DNA from: Sclerodactyla briareus
Taxonomy: Eukaryota > Echinodermata > Holothuroidea > Dendrochirotida > Sclerodactylidae
DNA: 64,000 nucleotides
Reading direction: 5' to 3'
NCBI GenBank assembly: GCA_026419785.1
Contig: JAODTK010003276.1
Span: 310,001 to 374,000 of the forward strand
In this document: positions 12,481 to 25,380 of the stretch, one piece after another
Layout of the letters: each line of letters opens with the position of its first letter
Position numbering within the stretch: position 1 is the stretch's first letter
The notes under the pieces: model-generated
Told to the model about the DNA's origin: nothing
The model's input: the letters and a program-made list of their open reading frames with translations, nothing else
The model's database searches: none
Translations under genes and position numbers: made by a program

Positions 12481-13870
12481 CATTCTATCTATCTATGTAA
12501 CTATCTATCCTTCTATCTATCCAGTCTGTAAACTTTTGCCTTTTTGGACCACAAAATGTTCGTGCTTGATTGAATCTCAACCAGGAAGTGCGTCACAAAG
12601 TTTTTTGACTGATGGGTAATCTTTGGGGGCACATTAAAGGGGCACAATGGGCAATAAGTGGAAAGACTGCAAAACGCTACTCTCCTACAAATTTGTGCAC
12701 AGTGCTGATGTTAGGGTCCTAATGATGGTATATCAGCTGTACCTTCGGGGTGATTAGGAATTTCTTGGTCCAAGTTCCCAAGTGGGGCGAGGGCCCATTT
12801 TAGGAATTCACAAATGGTACTTGGCATGAATCCCTTTCAACAAGCTTCAAGTAATTTCCTTCAAAGTGACATGTAGGTTCTTTGGGTCGGGGGCCATTGG
12901 GGGGTGTGTTCAGGAATTTGGGCCCAGGGCCCAGTTTGGGCCCTAGGGCATATCATGTGAAATGCCGCAAAATTCTGTATCTCCTACAAATTAGTTGCAC
13001 ATTGTGCTGAGTCAAGCATATGATGGTGCAGTTATACTTACCTTAGGGTGTTCAGGAATTTTTTTTTGTTTCAAGTCCGCATTGGGCCCGAGGGCCCATT
13101 TTATGATATTCACACAATGGTGTTCGAATGCATCTTCTACCAACAAGATTCAAGAATTTTCTTCAAAGTGACATGAAGGCCCTTAAGGAGAAGGCTGCCA
13201 TTGGGGTTGTTCAGGAATTTGGGCCCTATAGCCCAAGCTGATGTTAGGTCATAATGCGTAGGTCTAATAGCTTGTACCTTCAGGGTACCAGGGACCCATG
13301 GCCCAGTGTGGGCCCGATGGCCCACATGTGGAATATGCAAAAGTATCTCATCTTCGTTTGCAGTTTGGTTGACACCAGTACTGGACATTGGTTATAATTA
13401 TGGTCTAACAGACATACTTCAGGATGTGCGGATTTTTTTTTAACCAAGACCCATTGGGCCTGAGGCCCATTTTATGAAATTGTCACACAATGGTACTTTA
13501 AATGAATCTCCTTCCACAAGTTCAATTGATTTTGTATTTCATGTTACATGCACTGCTCCTCGTTAGTGGTACTCTGGGTGTTTGCAAACTCTGGCTGAGG
13601 CCAAACGTGGGCCCTAGGGCCCGTAATGTATCCGGCAAATGCTTTTAAAATTTCATGCACAGGTCAGTGCTGACGTTCGGTAATAATGACAGTCTAATAG
13701 CTGTATCCTTTAGGGTTCTCAGGACTTTGATCGTGAGGCCCACTTGGGCCCGAGGGGCGGCCCATCATGTGCAATATGCAAAGTGGGTAGTCCCGCGAAA
13801 AAAATTATACTCAAAACGAATGGAAAAAACACATGTAAAGTTATACTATCGTAAGCACCGACCATCCTAA
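12481..13870. repeat. Diverged tandem repeat, unit about 300 bp, GGGCCC-rich
   Basis: Recurring order: 'ctgcaaaa..cttctcctacaaat', 'gtgcac.gtgctgatgtt', 'cttcagggtgttcaggaattt', 'cccattgggcccgagggccc', 'tcacacaatggt'. The first anchor occurs at about 12669, 12966, 13338 and 13634. A (TCTA)n tract and the phrase 'ctgtaaacttttgcctttttgg' head the array. Dispersed relatives lie near 28360-28720 and 30690-30810. Confidence 0.75.
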
Positions 13871-16800
13871 ATTTGCGAGTGCCCGGAGTGCTTAGCAGAA
13901 TGAATACGAGTGTCCTTGAGTGGTGCATCTTCCATGTTAGGACAATGTGTGCAAGATGCAAAGAGAATGCATTTGCGCATGATCATGGTACTTCTGTAAT
14001 GAAATATTGGTACATTTATCGGTTTGAGCTAAAGCCCATTGGTGTTCTTGTTCAGATTTGTTTCCGTTCACAATTTTCGTCCAAATTTCCATGTCTCAGA
14101 ATTTTCGCCTTGCTTCCGCGCCTGTTTGTACATAGTGCCATACGTCAATAACTGAACCTCCATACTGATGTTCACGATCCCCCTGGCCCTGAGGTTTTCG
14201 TTAATAGCTTCCCTCTTTCAATAAGAAACAGCCGTATGTCAGGATGGCAAAGCCAGTCTGACTGTCTGAACAATGAAGGATCAGGAGTAGATCTAAACTG
14301 GTGCAGTGTAAAGAAAATGGCAGTTGGATTCGGGCATTGTTGTAATGGGGAGGGGGATGAAACATGAATCAGGTCCCAAACCAAATTCTACTTTGTCGCT
14401 TACCAATATGTTCACTCACCACACTTGACGCGTGATACGTATGGGGAAAAATCATATTTGCCGAATCTGACAAAGTTTTGTATAATGGCCCTTCCTGTAT
14501 TAAACATATAACGGGAAAGATAGGATCCAGCGCGCGCAGCGTGAATTTTTCTGAATTCCGCCCTATCAACATGAAATTTGAGCATCAATAGGAAATGTGA
14601 GGTATGTGTTATGGCCGGATTGCCACATATGATATAGAGTTTTTCACCAGTCCGCAAAGAATCCACCACCGAAAATTGGGGGACATGTCCCCCCGCCCCT
14701 CCCCTCTCTGGATCTACGATCACGTTGGTATGACATGTGTGATCCGGTGCCCCCCCCCCACCCCCGTGATGCACGAAGCAAATTTTGCAATAGCTGATTG
14801 TGCATCAAACGTACCGCTCAACGGTTGGAATTTGGTCGGGGGGTTCTGATGTATAGTGTAATGAATAGAAAGTATCAAAAGTCAGTCATATTTACACCAT
14901 TGCCTTAATGTGTAAGCAGAACGCAAGGAATCGCGATGCAGTTTCGCCTATTGTTCTCACCCCCCCCCCCCCCCACTTCCAGTAATATGGATCTCACCGC
15001 CAGTTAGTTTACAGTTGTGTTGCTGCGCTTCAAATTATAAGTGCAAACTACTGGTAGTAAATAGATTTTATGGGTTACTTCTCGAATTTCAAGCAAACTA
15101 CTTAGAATCATGAATATGATCATTCGGAGAGGGAAATCTTTTCTCAAAGCCTCTCACGGGTGGAAGCCGAAAAAACAGAAGGGGAGGTTGGTGAGATGAG
15201 AAGTGGTTGGTAAACCGGCTCAAGCTGATTGCAGAGCTAGCCTGACCTGAAGTGATACCAGTTGAAAGCTTTTGCAACGCCTCTGATGTATTCAAAACAA
15301 TTTGCTGTTTTCACACAAGCGATGATGATGACGATATCTCTGGTTAGGTTATCTGTGTTTGTTCAAGTGGGTATTCATTTGAAGTTGTTCATGTTTTTCG
15401 CCAACCGCGAGTTTGGTGGACTGAACACGTCCAAATATCTTCAACAGGTAAACTAACCTACAAAGCAGGCCCTTAGGATAGCCAAGCCTGCGCTCGCGGC
15501 TTTAGTACCCGTAATAAAGCCATGGTTCACAAACTCGAGGCTAGGCCTAGGTTGTTTTTAGGCTAGCGCTAAGCGGCAACTTTCTGTTCAACTTTGGTTT
15601 CCTGACAAGCTTCCCATCCAATAAATAAAACCCAACGAGACCAATTACCCGTAGTCAAGAAAAGGTTTTGGAAACTCATTTCATTCCCTAATGGTCTTTG
15701 GCAAGTGAGAATACCAAAAATATGCCAGAATCAGTCAGGAATTCTTTCAGAATTCACTGACTCACAAGTGATAAGACCTTGCACAGTGTTGTTCGCCCGT
15801 TGCCACTATGAGTGATGGAATAATCAGGCAGATGTGCGATAGCAATGTATGGCATGTGTCCAATATGAATGATAGGTTCGCCAAAATGAGCCCGGAGTGG
15901 CAACAAAACAAAACTATGTTTCAAAACAAGACAGGCTGGGAAAAAAACAGGGTGTGATTTTCCCCAATTATTCGGTCAACTATTAGGCTTACAAGTATCC
16001 TTTTTACGAATGAAATTTTAAATTGTGTGGATTGGAATGCTCTGCAATGATGTTTTGAAGGTTAGAGGGGGCTGGGTCATCTGGAGAGAGAAGTTGGAGT
16101 ATGAGGTGACGGATTTCGTCACTTCAATGGGAAGTGTTGCCACAGGAAAATTTCTTCTGGAAGGACGAGGCTAGCCTATCAAATTAGGGCCATAACTTAG
16201 TACCGTAACACTCAGGCAGTAGGCTAACTAAAGTTGGTGCATAAAATAAACCATGATGCGTTCTCTGTATCAAGTTGAACTGTCTGTTGAAGCCACAAAC
16301 TAGCAGCCAACAATAACTGTTGGCAAGCCCCAATAGGTATTGTTGGCTGGCTTCAAACGTCATCTGTGTACGTTTGATGGAGTTAAGCATAGCAAGGCCT
16401 CCTTCAGACCGTTCAGAAAATTTAGTATATAGAACTTAGACCTGGTGTCCCGGGACACCTGGTAAGAAGCGAGACACTAATATCGATCGAAAGGTACCTT
16501 AGAACCCGATAATAGCACAGTTTCGCGGAAACTAATGCAGGGAGAAGTTCGAAACGGGCCGTTACAAAGTGAGTACTTAGGCTAGGCTACACCAAAAATG
16601 CTGAATAAGGGTTTCAGACTCGCTTTTGAAACGTGCCCTTTATCGTAGCATGTTGCGTTGCAAGTATCTGTACTTTTGATAGCGGATATAGGAATGCATA
16701 TGGATGCATAGCATCAGTTACGGACTGCAAAGCGTCCTCGTTCTAGCCATGTTAGGACGGAGTCAGCGACGTGAAGTCCCTGGGAAAACTTGTAAGATTT

Positions 16801-17929
16801 GTTCGAATTCATAATTCGGAAGGTGATCGATCTATTAATATACTTTTACACACCCTACTTCCCTTCGGGTGTATTTTCTGTGGATTGATCTTTGGAAATC
16901 TTCGAAAAATTGAAGAATAATTTAAGTGTCGTCACTGCCAGAGACAGTCTACTGCATGAAATCGCCTGGAATTGCTTTCTAAACATGCAGTTGTTGCACC
17001 ATGATAAATGTGCAATGGTAGCAAGGTCTAGATTCTAGTGGTCGAGGGTTAAATCCAACTAGGACTGTATGTTAGTTCTCGAGGTTACTGATTTGTGTTA
17101 GGTTTCATATGATTGCCAATGCATGAACACAACCATATATAATGGTTTGTCAATTCACATATTGCAGTATAGGCAGCATGCGAAACCCATTCTATAGGGG
17201 CACTTTGTTGTAGCAGTCACTGGCCACGATAGTAAACATCACAAATTTCACTATTTGTCGGTGTATCGACACCAATCTGATAATTTTTCTTGTTAAGTCA
17301 ACTTCAAATCAAGCAATATTTTGGTTTTTGGCTCAATATGCGTTCCAGGGAACGCGCATGTTTGTCGTGGTAGCTGCAGTTTCGGTATCGGAAAAAACGC
17401 CTACTTCAAATAGGAAAATCGGATTTCAAAAAGAATTTTCATAGGAATAGAATACTAGGAACAAAATATAAGGATGTGGTGGCGAGACACCCACAATGAT
17501 GGAAGATTGCATTTTTCTGCCCTGCTCACTTGCATACAAACACGACCCCCTATGAAATGAGTTCGCTCGTTGCCCATACCCAGCAAACTTCATGAAAATC
17601 AAACACACACTGGGCAATGTCACTCTATTGAGAAGAAGCAGTGTTGGAAGAGTTGGATATTCTGACAAACTGAGAACTAAGGAAAAACTAATCAACAGAA
17701 ACCTCAAGGAGAAAGACTCACGCTGATAAAATTCATAAAGGACATAGGATAACGTGGTTAACAAACTCACGCTGATAAACTAAGAAAATCCATGGGGGGG
17801 TTGCCTTGTAGTGAGAGTCCGGAAATGCTTCTTCAATGGAGCTTCCTGGAAATTGAGGGGACTCTCGAGACAGCTGCTGAGGTGCTGACGTCATGGGCGT
17901 AGTAAACCCCCCGGGTCCCAAACTTTATC
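13871..17929. other. Long unassigned stretch
   Basis: No exon, RNA or element could be supported on either strand. A poly-C run lies at about 14960-14974. Open frames of 60-120 codons exist but show no family motif, no repeated conservation and no splice-flanked structure. Confidence 0.4.
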
Positions 17930-18800
17930 TCAGGGTCACCAAACTCACCTCCCCCAATTTGAAAGTGGGACCCAGCTCTCGACGCCATGCCGGGTAGTCC
18001 TCGCCATCAGTTGGGTGCGTGGAAAGTTGATCTTGCAAGGTTCTCAGGGGTGGGTTGGGGGCCATCGTGGCGATTATTGGGAAAACCTCATTATGTAGGC
18101 GACTCCACACAGCATGCCTCTAGGGTTTCGCGTCACATCGGGGCCTCCGTCTCCATCCTCTTGCAGTTTAACGGGTCGTCAGAGATACTCTGTACAGTCT
18201 ATAGTAGGGCAAGCTGTGACTATGTGATCTGCTCTCACTCGAGGGCAAGATTCAGTAGGCAGGGCAGGGGTTCTGGCTGACCTAATTTCTGGCAGCTGCT
18301 TCGGAAAGTCGATATCGTCTGGTTCTGCATCTCCTATATCAGGGCTATCCAGGGTAAGGTCATAAGCGGGAGGAAGAGCAGGATCTGGTGGTGGACTTTT
18401 GCACAGTTATTAGCTTTGGACAGTTCATAATTCCTGCGGTAGAGAAAGGAACCCAGTTCAGAGCTGGAAGGCAGAAACCATTTGGAATAGGGCCCGAATT
18501 GCTCACAAAGGGCTACAGTACCTACTCAAGAGCTGTACCCGCTCCCCCAACAAAGGATAGGTTTCCTTACACTCTTCGTGGTTTGGGGGTGGTGGGGTAC
18601 GCTAGGTCTGGTGTCCTGATGTTGTCAGGCCTATTACCGTACAGTAGCATACTCCTTTCCAATGAGGAACCAAGGGAAGAGGAACCATCCACTGCAGAGC
18701 AGTACACGGTCGGTGGGGTTCCAGGGACCAAAATAAGGTCACTATGACTGGGCTCCATTTTATACCAAAGTAAAGCCTGGTTTCTCGATTTCACTGCAGA
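17930..18800 (-). CDS. Possible minus-strand coding region with a PPxY motif, frameshifted
   Basis: I do not recognise this product. The minus strand of this GC-rich block has three open stretches that read like protein. At about 18567-18794 the text includes 'DGSSSLGSSLERSMLLYGN' and 'RTPDLAYPTTPKPRR'. At 18190-18411, about 74 codons include 'PPPDPALPPAYDLTLD' and 'PDDIDFPKQLPEI', with a PPAY (PPxY, WW-binding) motif. At 17950-18040 the text 'DGEDYPAWRRELGP' is followed by a GAG|GTGAGT donor-like site at about 17951. Frames change between stretches, so indels or introns must intervene. PPxY motifs occur in cytoplasmic tails, in adaptor proteins and in Gag-like proteins; nothing here decides between them. 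It could also be chance openness in GC-rich sequence. Confidence 0.3.
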
Positions 18801-19002
18801 ACTGGGCCCTACTTTTAGAAACCGGGCTCTACTTGAAATCCTTAGGCTCAGCTAGCCTAGTAATTGAGTATTCTGTGTAAATCTGCAGGCTACAGTACAG
18901 TACAGTATAATGAAGCTGGCAAGAATGCAGTTTTTGCCATGCATGACTTTGTTAACCAATTCTCTTTTTAGTCATGCGAGTAGGTAGTAAATCTAAATTT
19001 GA

Positions 19003-19480
19003 TCATATGTGAGAACCAAAAAAGCCTGATATGACCAGTGGCATGTACTTGGCATTACACCGGGCTTTAAACCGGGTGGACCGATGGGTAATATCCCCAG
19101 GGGCCTTCCCTGGGCCTATTTTGGTCCCTGGGTACGTTTTTGACTGATATATTGGGGGGGTGGTGTGGCATTGGTATGTCTTGGTCATGGAACGGGCACA
19201 TGATGGGGGGACAGGGGGTCTGGGACATTTTTTGCAGGATGGTCTGTCCAATGACCAGAGTGTCTCTGCGTATTCCCCTTTCCCTCTCCCCTAAATACTG
19301 GGTAGGCGGGTGGTGGATCCTTATAATGATACTTCCCACCATCATCATTATGTGACTGCCCTGTCCCGTCTCCTATAACCATGGGGTGATCCTCCCTGTC
19401 TGTATGATACATAGATCGGGACGGGGGCAACATCCTTATAGGTTGTGTGGTCTCTAACACCCACAAGGTTCCGCACTCAC
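19003..19480 (-). other. GC-rich block open on the minus strand, proline-rich text
   Basis: All three minus frames are open for 80-95 codons. Frames contain 'DPPPAYPVF' (PPAY) and 'TTPPIYQSKTYP' (PPIY), plus His/Pro-rich low-complexity text. Lack of stops in every frame can arise from composition alone. Together with the PPxY stretch at 18190-18411 it may be a disordered part of one minus-strand protein, but no family is recognised. Confidence 0.2.
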
Positions 19481-20514
19481 CCGTCGGGGCCCATCAGTGT
19501 ATGCACAGCATACTCCCTATCCCTTGTTTGGCTAGTTCACAGACCTGAACTCCATTCTCCATAGATCGGGCAGGGTGGGGGCCTATGCACAGGTGGTGTC
19601 CCTCCTCAGCAACCGTGATTTGGGTTGGGTGCCGAGGGGTCCCTGTATCCGGGTTTTTTCCCTGGAGTCGTCTGGGTTCTAGCCATGGTTCATACTCTTA
19701 GGCCTGATGGTTGGGAGTGCCTGCGACCCCACGGTTTACCTCTCCATCCTGTTTCGCATCTGCAACAAGCTGGAGAGTTGGGGCCAATCTCTGTGAGCCA
19801 GGGTGCCTTCCCCCTCCCCCGCCCCTCCCCCCGACCACGTGAGTGACTCTACTCATTCATATACCCCGGAGAGTTAGGGCGCACTCCTCCATTGGGACGG
19901 AGCAGTCTGTCCACCTCCCCGATGGGCTGGGAGGGAGAATGTGGGGTTCTGTCCTTTACAACATGATCGCGCTCTTCTACGTCCCAACCATACATTCCAT
20001 AGTGTCGGATCGACCCTGACTTCTCACACCTTGTTATTGTATTTAAACAATCCTGCTGTCATCTACATTATAGTAATCTTCTGTAGTTGTATGGGGCAAC
20101 AAAGCCGCTCAGCTAAGCCGAGCTCTGGGGTCTCAGTGTAAACACAATACAATGCAAGTGAATCCAGAATGTATTTCAATGAAATTTAACTGCGATGTGG
20201 ATAAGACTACTGCCAGACATAGTCCTACAAAATAACATTCTGATAACCTCCGACAAATGGCTATTGCAACAATACTTCCCCACCGTACTACACAGTAATG
20301 ACTCAGTACGTTTCCAATGATGGGTAATTTATGGTAGCTCGTCTTGTACCGCTGTCGCCGATGTAGTGGTTTTGAAGAAACAGTATGCATGTGTACTAAC
20401 TTATCGTGACACCACCGACGGTGCGTTGAATTGCTTGGTCGGCAAATATCAACCTTTGTCCTGGACGCCGCGTCGATACAGAGGGCAACTACAACTTCCC
20501 GTCGCTGGACTTGG
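19481..20514. other. Unassigned, GC-rich to about 19950
   Basis: Continuation of the GC-rich block, then ordinary composition. There is a short C-rich tract near 19810-19833. No exon or element was recognised. Confidence 0.4.
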
Positions 20515-21905
20515 TAGTAGCTCCTCGATGAGTAGTAAGATGGTGATGAAGTAGTCCTCGTCCAGCACAGACTGACGGGGTGACTGCTGCAGACGGGAGC
20601 TCCTCGAAGTAGTAGCGGGATAGTAGGCTCGTCTCCACGAAGACTGACGGGGTGACTGCTGCAGACGGGAGGCTCCTCGATGATAGTAAGATGGGGAATG
20701 TATTAGGCTCGTCGCCACGAAGACTGACGGGGGTGACCTGCGGTCAGACATGAGCTCCTCGATTAGTAGTAAATGGTGAATGTAGTCGGCTCGTCCCAGC
20801 GAATACTGACGGGGTGGACGGCTGGCAGATGGGAGCTCCTCGATGAGTATAGATGGTGAATGTGTAGGCCTCTTCTCCGCAAAGACTGACGGGGTAACTG
20901 CTGATACGGGAGCTCCTCGATGATTAGTAAGATGGTGAATGTCGGAGGCTCGTCTCCAGCCGAAGACTGACTGGGTGAACTGTTTTCAAGAGCGGGAGCT
21001 CCTCGATGAGCGTAATATGGCCACCTGAATGTAGTAGCGCCTCGTCTCCAGCAAAGACTGACCGGGGTGAACTGCTGGCAGACGGGAGGCTCCTCGTGAG
21101 TAGTAAGATGGTGATGTAGTACCACCACCCAGGCCTCGTCCTCCCGCGAGGCCTGACGGGGTAACTGATGCAGACGGACTCCTCGATGAGTAGTAAGATG
21201 GTGAATGATAGTAGGCCTCGTCTCCAGCAAGACTGGACGGGTGAACTGCTGCAGACGGGACGTCTCCTCGATGAGTAGTAAGATTGGAAATGTGTAGGCT
21301 CGTCTCCACGAAGACTGACAAGGGGTGAACTGCTTCAGACGGGACTCCTCGTGAGTAGTAAAGATGTGAAGTAGTAGGCTCGCTCCAGCAAGACTGACGG
21401 GGTGACTGCTAGCAACCGGGGCTCCTCCGATTATATAAGATGGTGACTGTAGTAGGCTCCGTCTCCACGAAGACTGACGGGGTGAACCGGCTGCATACGG
21501 GAGCGCCTCGTGAATATTAAAGATGGTGAATGTAGTAGGCTCGTCTGCCAGCGAGACTGAGGGGTGACTGCTGCAGACGAGCTCTCGATGAGTAATCAAA
21601 GATGGTGAATGTAGTAGGCTCGTCTCCAGCAAAGACTGACGGGGTGAACTGCTGCAGACTGGGAGCTTCCGATGAGTAAGTACGTGGTGAATGTATTAGG
21701 TCGTCTCCAGCAAAGACTGACGGGGTGAACTGTCTGCGACGGGAGCTCCTCGTGAGGTAGACGGTAATGTAGTAAGCCCTCGTCTCATCGAAGCACTGAC
21801 GGGGTGAACTGCTGCAGGACGAGCTCCTCGATGAGTAGTAAGATGGTGATGTAGTCGCTCGTCTCCAGCGAAGACTGACCGGAGGTGAACGCTGCAGACG
21901 GGCCG
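20515..21905. repeat. 82-bp minisatellite, about 17 copies
   Basis: The unit reads in order 'gactgacggggtgaactgct', 'gcagacgggagctcctcgat', 'gagtagtaagatggtgaatg', 'tagtaggctcgtctccagcg' and 'aa'. Consensus length is 82 bp by direct count, with single-base indels in almost every copy. The plus strand of the consensus is full of stops. The minus strand of the consensus has no stop in any of its three frames, which explains the 289-codon minus frame at 20763-21632. Since 82 is not a multiple of three, a perfect array would encode an 82-residue period from three successive frames. Whether it is translated is unknown. Confidence 0.92.
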
Positions 21906-23089
21906 TATGTAAAGCTCTCGTAGTAGAAGCTATGTGTGTAGTAGTTGTTACAATCCTGGTTATATTGCGCCGAATGGTTCCGTAGAGTCACCAGTACGAA
22001 CGATGCAAACCTGCCCGGACGATACTTGTTGCACACTCCTGGCAAGTAACGGTTTGTGTCCCTTGTCCCCCGCCGGCTGCTCTCCGCTACAGAGGGTCAG
22101 GTTAGGCAGAGCCAAAGGAGCGCCCGAACCCTGAAAGTCTAGTCAAGGCAGGAAAACCTGTCATCACTCTCACTCAAAAAAAACCGAATTGACGTTTGTG
22201 TGCTAAGCGGCAGTGTTTTGCCTCTCACACAACACCGTTTTCGATCCACTATGGTCATTTGTCTTATTTGTTTTTGGAAGAATTGATTGCCCTCTGAAAC
22301 CCAATTGTTTTCACTTGTGAACAATCCAACCAACTAATCATGGACTAAATTCTCAAACTGAATCGCTCGTCTGTTTTGGATAGCTGCTGAATTGGCACAT
22401 CATGAGTCACAACAGTAGTTTAGTCCATAATGCATGCATCCACTGATCAAACTTGAAAAAATGCTGGAAAAATGTTCAGATCGACTCAAGAATACCCCAC
22501 CATCAACACACTTGCATCATTCTCGAGGCGATGGCATGGTTGAGTGCACCACAGTGTGTGTGCCTTTGAAAATTCAGCTCAATAACGACAGGCGAACAAT
22601 ATTCATCGAATTTTCTGAGTCAAACTGTTTATATTGCAGTCAAACTAAAAGTTAACCAAATTGCATTTCTCAATCTACAGTATGACCCTCTGAATGGGAG
22701 AAACAGGAAAATCTAGATATATAATATACTCTAGAGATAAATGCTTTGAACAAATTTAGCTCTAAATTGATCAATATGTATCTCTAGAGGCCAGGGCAAC
22801 TACGTTAATTCTACTAAAGCTCATAGGCCTATTCATCGTAACGGGTTGGTTTTGTGTGTATATGGATTCCTGCAGATGTGCTATAACATCTTATCTGCAG
22901 ACAAATCAACTGTGTGTGTAAACCTGTCTGAAAAGCACATTGAACAAGCATTTGATTTCGATGACTAGAACAAAACAAATCAACACTATAACGTCTATTA
23001 GCAGTGGATACTTGGAAAGAGGGTGGGGTTCAGTGGCCTGGCCATGTGTCATAGGGGAGTATGTGGAAAAAAAAGCAGTGTTGTGTATT
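21906..23089. other. Unassigned sequence
   Basis: No supported gene. A 73-codon plus frame at 22434-22655 has no family resemblance. There is no clear repeat structure. Confidence 0.4.
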
Positions 23090-23157
23090 CTGAAAATGAA
23101 AAGAATGAAAATGAAAAGAATGAAAATTTTCATTTTTCATCTTCATTTTTTCATTCT
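23090..23157. repeat. Inverted repeat (hairpin) of GAAAATGAAAA units
   Basis: A purine-rich arm of 'gaaaatgaaaagaat' units is followed directly by a pyrimidine-rich arm 'ttttcatttttcatcttcat' type ending in 'tcattctgg'. Arms of about 30 bp are nearly complementary with almost no loop, so a strong hairpin or cruciform is expected. Each arm is also an internal direct repeat. Confidence 0.75.
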
Positions 23158-24873
23158 GGTTATTTGGGCTGCAGGAATACCACAGAGCAAGGAATTCGCA
23201 AAATCTTAGAAATGAGACTCGATATATCAAAGCATGAATCAACTGACCCACTATATGATTAGCAGGCAGACAGACTCCGAATATGCGGTCATTTGCTCAT
23301 CGATCGTGACTTGAATAACCATAATACCCAAGGATTCACACAGAATGAGGCAGCCTGTATGCAGCTCATCCTCGATTGTAAGGAAACCCCCAGGTTGTAC
23401 ATTCACATGCAACTAACTTTGCAAGTAATGATTACTTAATAATTGAGTTCAAATTATTTGTAGGCTACACCTTCCCATGTCGCGGCCTTGATATCATTAT
23501 ATGTAAAACGAAGATTCCATCCGATATACACTATCAACAGCATCTTTGGAATGAAAGAGAAAGCCACAGAGCGGAGTATCATCCAGCTGATAGCATAATG
23601 ACATAATGTTATGAGAATCAATTATTTTGCTCAAAGCATGTACGAGGAGGAGGAGGAGAGAACAGGACCGTAAATGGGTAACACCGTATGTTCCTCATAA
23701 TCCACATGTTGTCTACAAATTTCTCCATGGCGGTTCATAATAAAAGTGGTGAATGGTGATTGAAAGTGTGTGTGCCTGAAACTTTCGAGCCCTATACCAG
23801 CTTAGGCTGGCATTGTTGAAAATTTGTATTTTTTAACCCGCCACATGATCCAAAAAAACCCATTCTACCATCTTCTCCTTCCTTCATTTTCCGTTTTCCG
23901 ACTTTGAGACATCCCACAGAGGCGGCCCTCCAAACCTGTAACGAAAGTAGAAATATTGGAGCTGCGAATCAGTTTCACAAGTACACCTGTGTACAGGGTT
24001 ACCCCCACCTTGTTTTCATGGCATGGTACTTTTTCGATCAGTGGGTGATGTGCTCGAGAGATTGAAGTGGTGGTCGCCTAGATGTTCAATTTTTGAGCCA
24101 AATAAATGTCATATAATCAGCAAGGTCATGATTGCTTGGTGTTGTTGGAGCTACTGCACCATTGTTGCCTCTATTTTTATTCCGAAATGGAAAAAAGTGT
24201 TAGGGAGCATATCCCCGCGCAAAACAAATTTCAAGTCAGTGGTCAGGGTATTATGGTTTTTTGATGGGTGTGTAGCGGCCCGCGGGTGCGAATGCGGGAA
24301 AACAAGTTATTGAAGTTAGATGCTGCATCCCCGCAGATAGATATGATAATAATGCACAATCAGCCCAACCGAATTCATATTGAAGTTTCCGAACTTCCTA
24401 TCCTATCACAAAGCTGGACGCTCATCACGAAATTCATAGCAATGGCCATGTAATTGACCATGTAACCAATGCCAAAATAACGGAAATAATAATGACCTCC
24501 TAAAAAATCCATATAACCCTACTAGACTCCACTGGCCTAACTACTTTTGGAGACCATAATAATTTTCCAGACAGACAGTTAGGCATAAATATTTTTTACA
24601 TTGCATTTCAAGAACACCACAATTTCCACCATCTTTGCAGACCGTGCAGCAAATGCTGCATGTTATCCTTGCTGTCATTTGACAACATTTTCTGAGAGTG
24701 TTCCAGCATGCAAGCTAGTATAATGGGCCTATTCCAAATTTGTAATGAAGCGAATTTGGACATGGCACAAAAAAAACAGCGCAGTATGACATTATGTTTT
24801 TGAATATGTTTTTAGATTTTGCATTATTCCTTCCCCTCCAATTTTCACGGATTTTGCCCATTATTTTCTGAGC
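23158..24873. other. Unassigned sequence left of the long-TIR element
   Basis: No exon, RNA or element was recognised. The 96-codon plus frame at 24023-24313 has no recognisable motif. Confidence 0.4.
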
Positions 24874-24880
24874 AGTCTTG
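24874..24880. other. Probable target site duplication (left copy)
   Basis: AGTCTTG directly precedes the element and recurs at 27083-27089 directly after it. The eighth base differs (T versus A). Confidence 0.65.
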
Positions 24881-24881
24881 T

Positions 24882-25380
24882 ATGGCGCGAGAAAAGGGAA
24901 AAATATTCTCAGGTAAGACTATATATTTCTCTATTGTTAAAATATAATTGCGTGGATAAATTTTCATCATCCCTATTCAGAAATATTCATTTGCCCAATC
25001 AAGATATATTTTTCTGATTGTTGAAATATTGGTCACAATGGAAAATACTGTTCCCTGCCCCTCAAACACATATTTCAGAAGCACATAATATGTTTTTATG
25101 GAGAAATTAATTTCATAGAGGAAATAAGTTTCCCAATGATAGAATATATGTAGATATCTTTCATTTGCACCAATAATTGTTTGCAACACTCATATGTTTG
25201 CAACCAAAATTTTTTTCCGCATGAAATTTATTGCTCTGATCACAATTATATTATCAACGTAAATATATATCAACGTCGTCTTGCAACCCTGATTGTTTGC
25301 AACAAAATATATGTGGCAACGGAAATTTGTTTGCTCTGCCATTTATATTATCAGCGGAAAACTATATCTTATCAACGTAG
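24882..25380 (+). repeat. Left terminal inverted repeat of the 2.2-kb element
   Basis: Pairs with 26513-27082 in reverse complement. Clear matching blocks are at 24882-24920, 25040-25085 and 25120-25160. It contains no reading frame of note. Confidence 0.82.

Noticed and set aside
16985-17060. tRNA-like segment with 'cgagggttaaatcc'
   Set aside because: The B box is poor, no A box or cloverleaf pairing could be built, and there is no SINE body or tail.
20763-21632. 289-codon minus-strand frame as a conventional gene
   Set aside because: It is entirely explained by the stop-free 82-bp minisatellite. Kept as a finding but not called a gene.
20515-21905. CRISPR-like repeat array
   Set aside because: Units are contiguous with no unique spacers and the context is eukaryotic.
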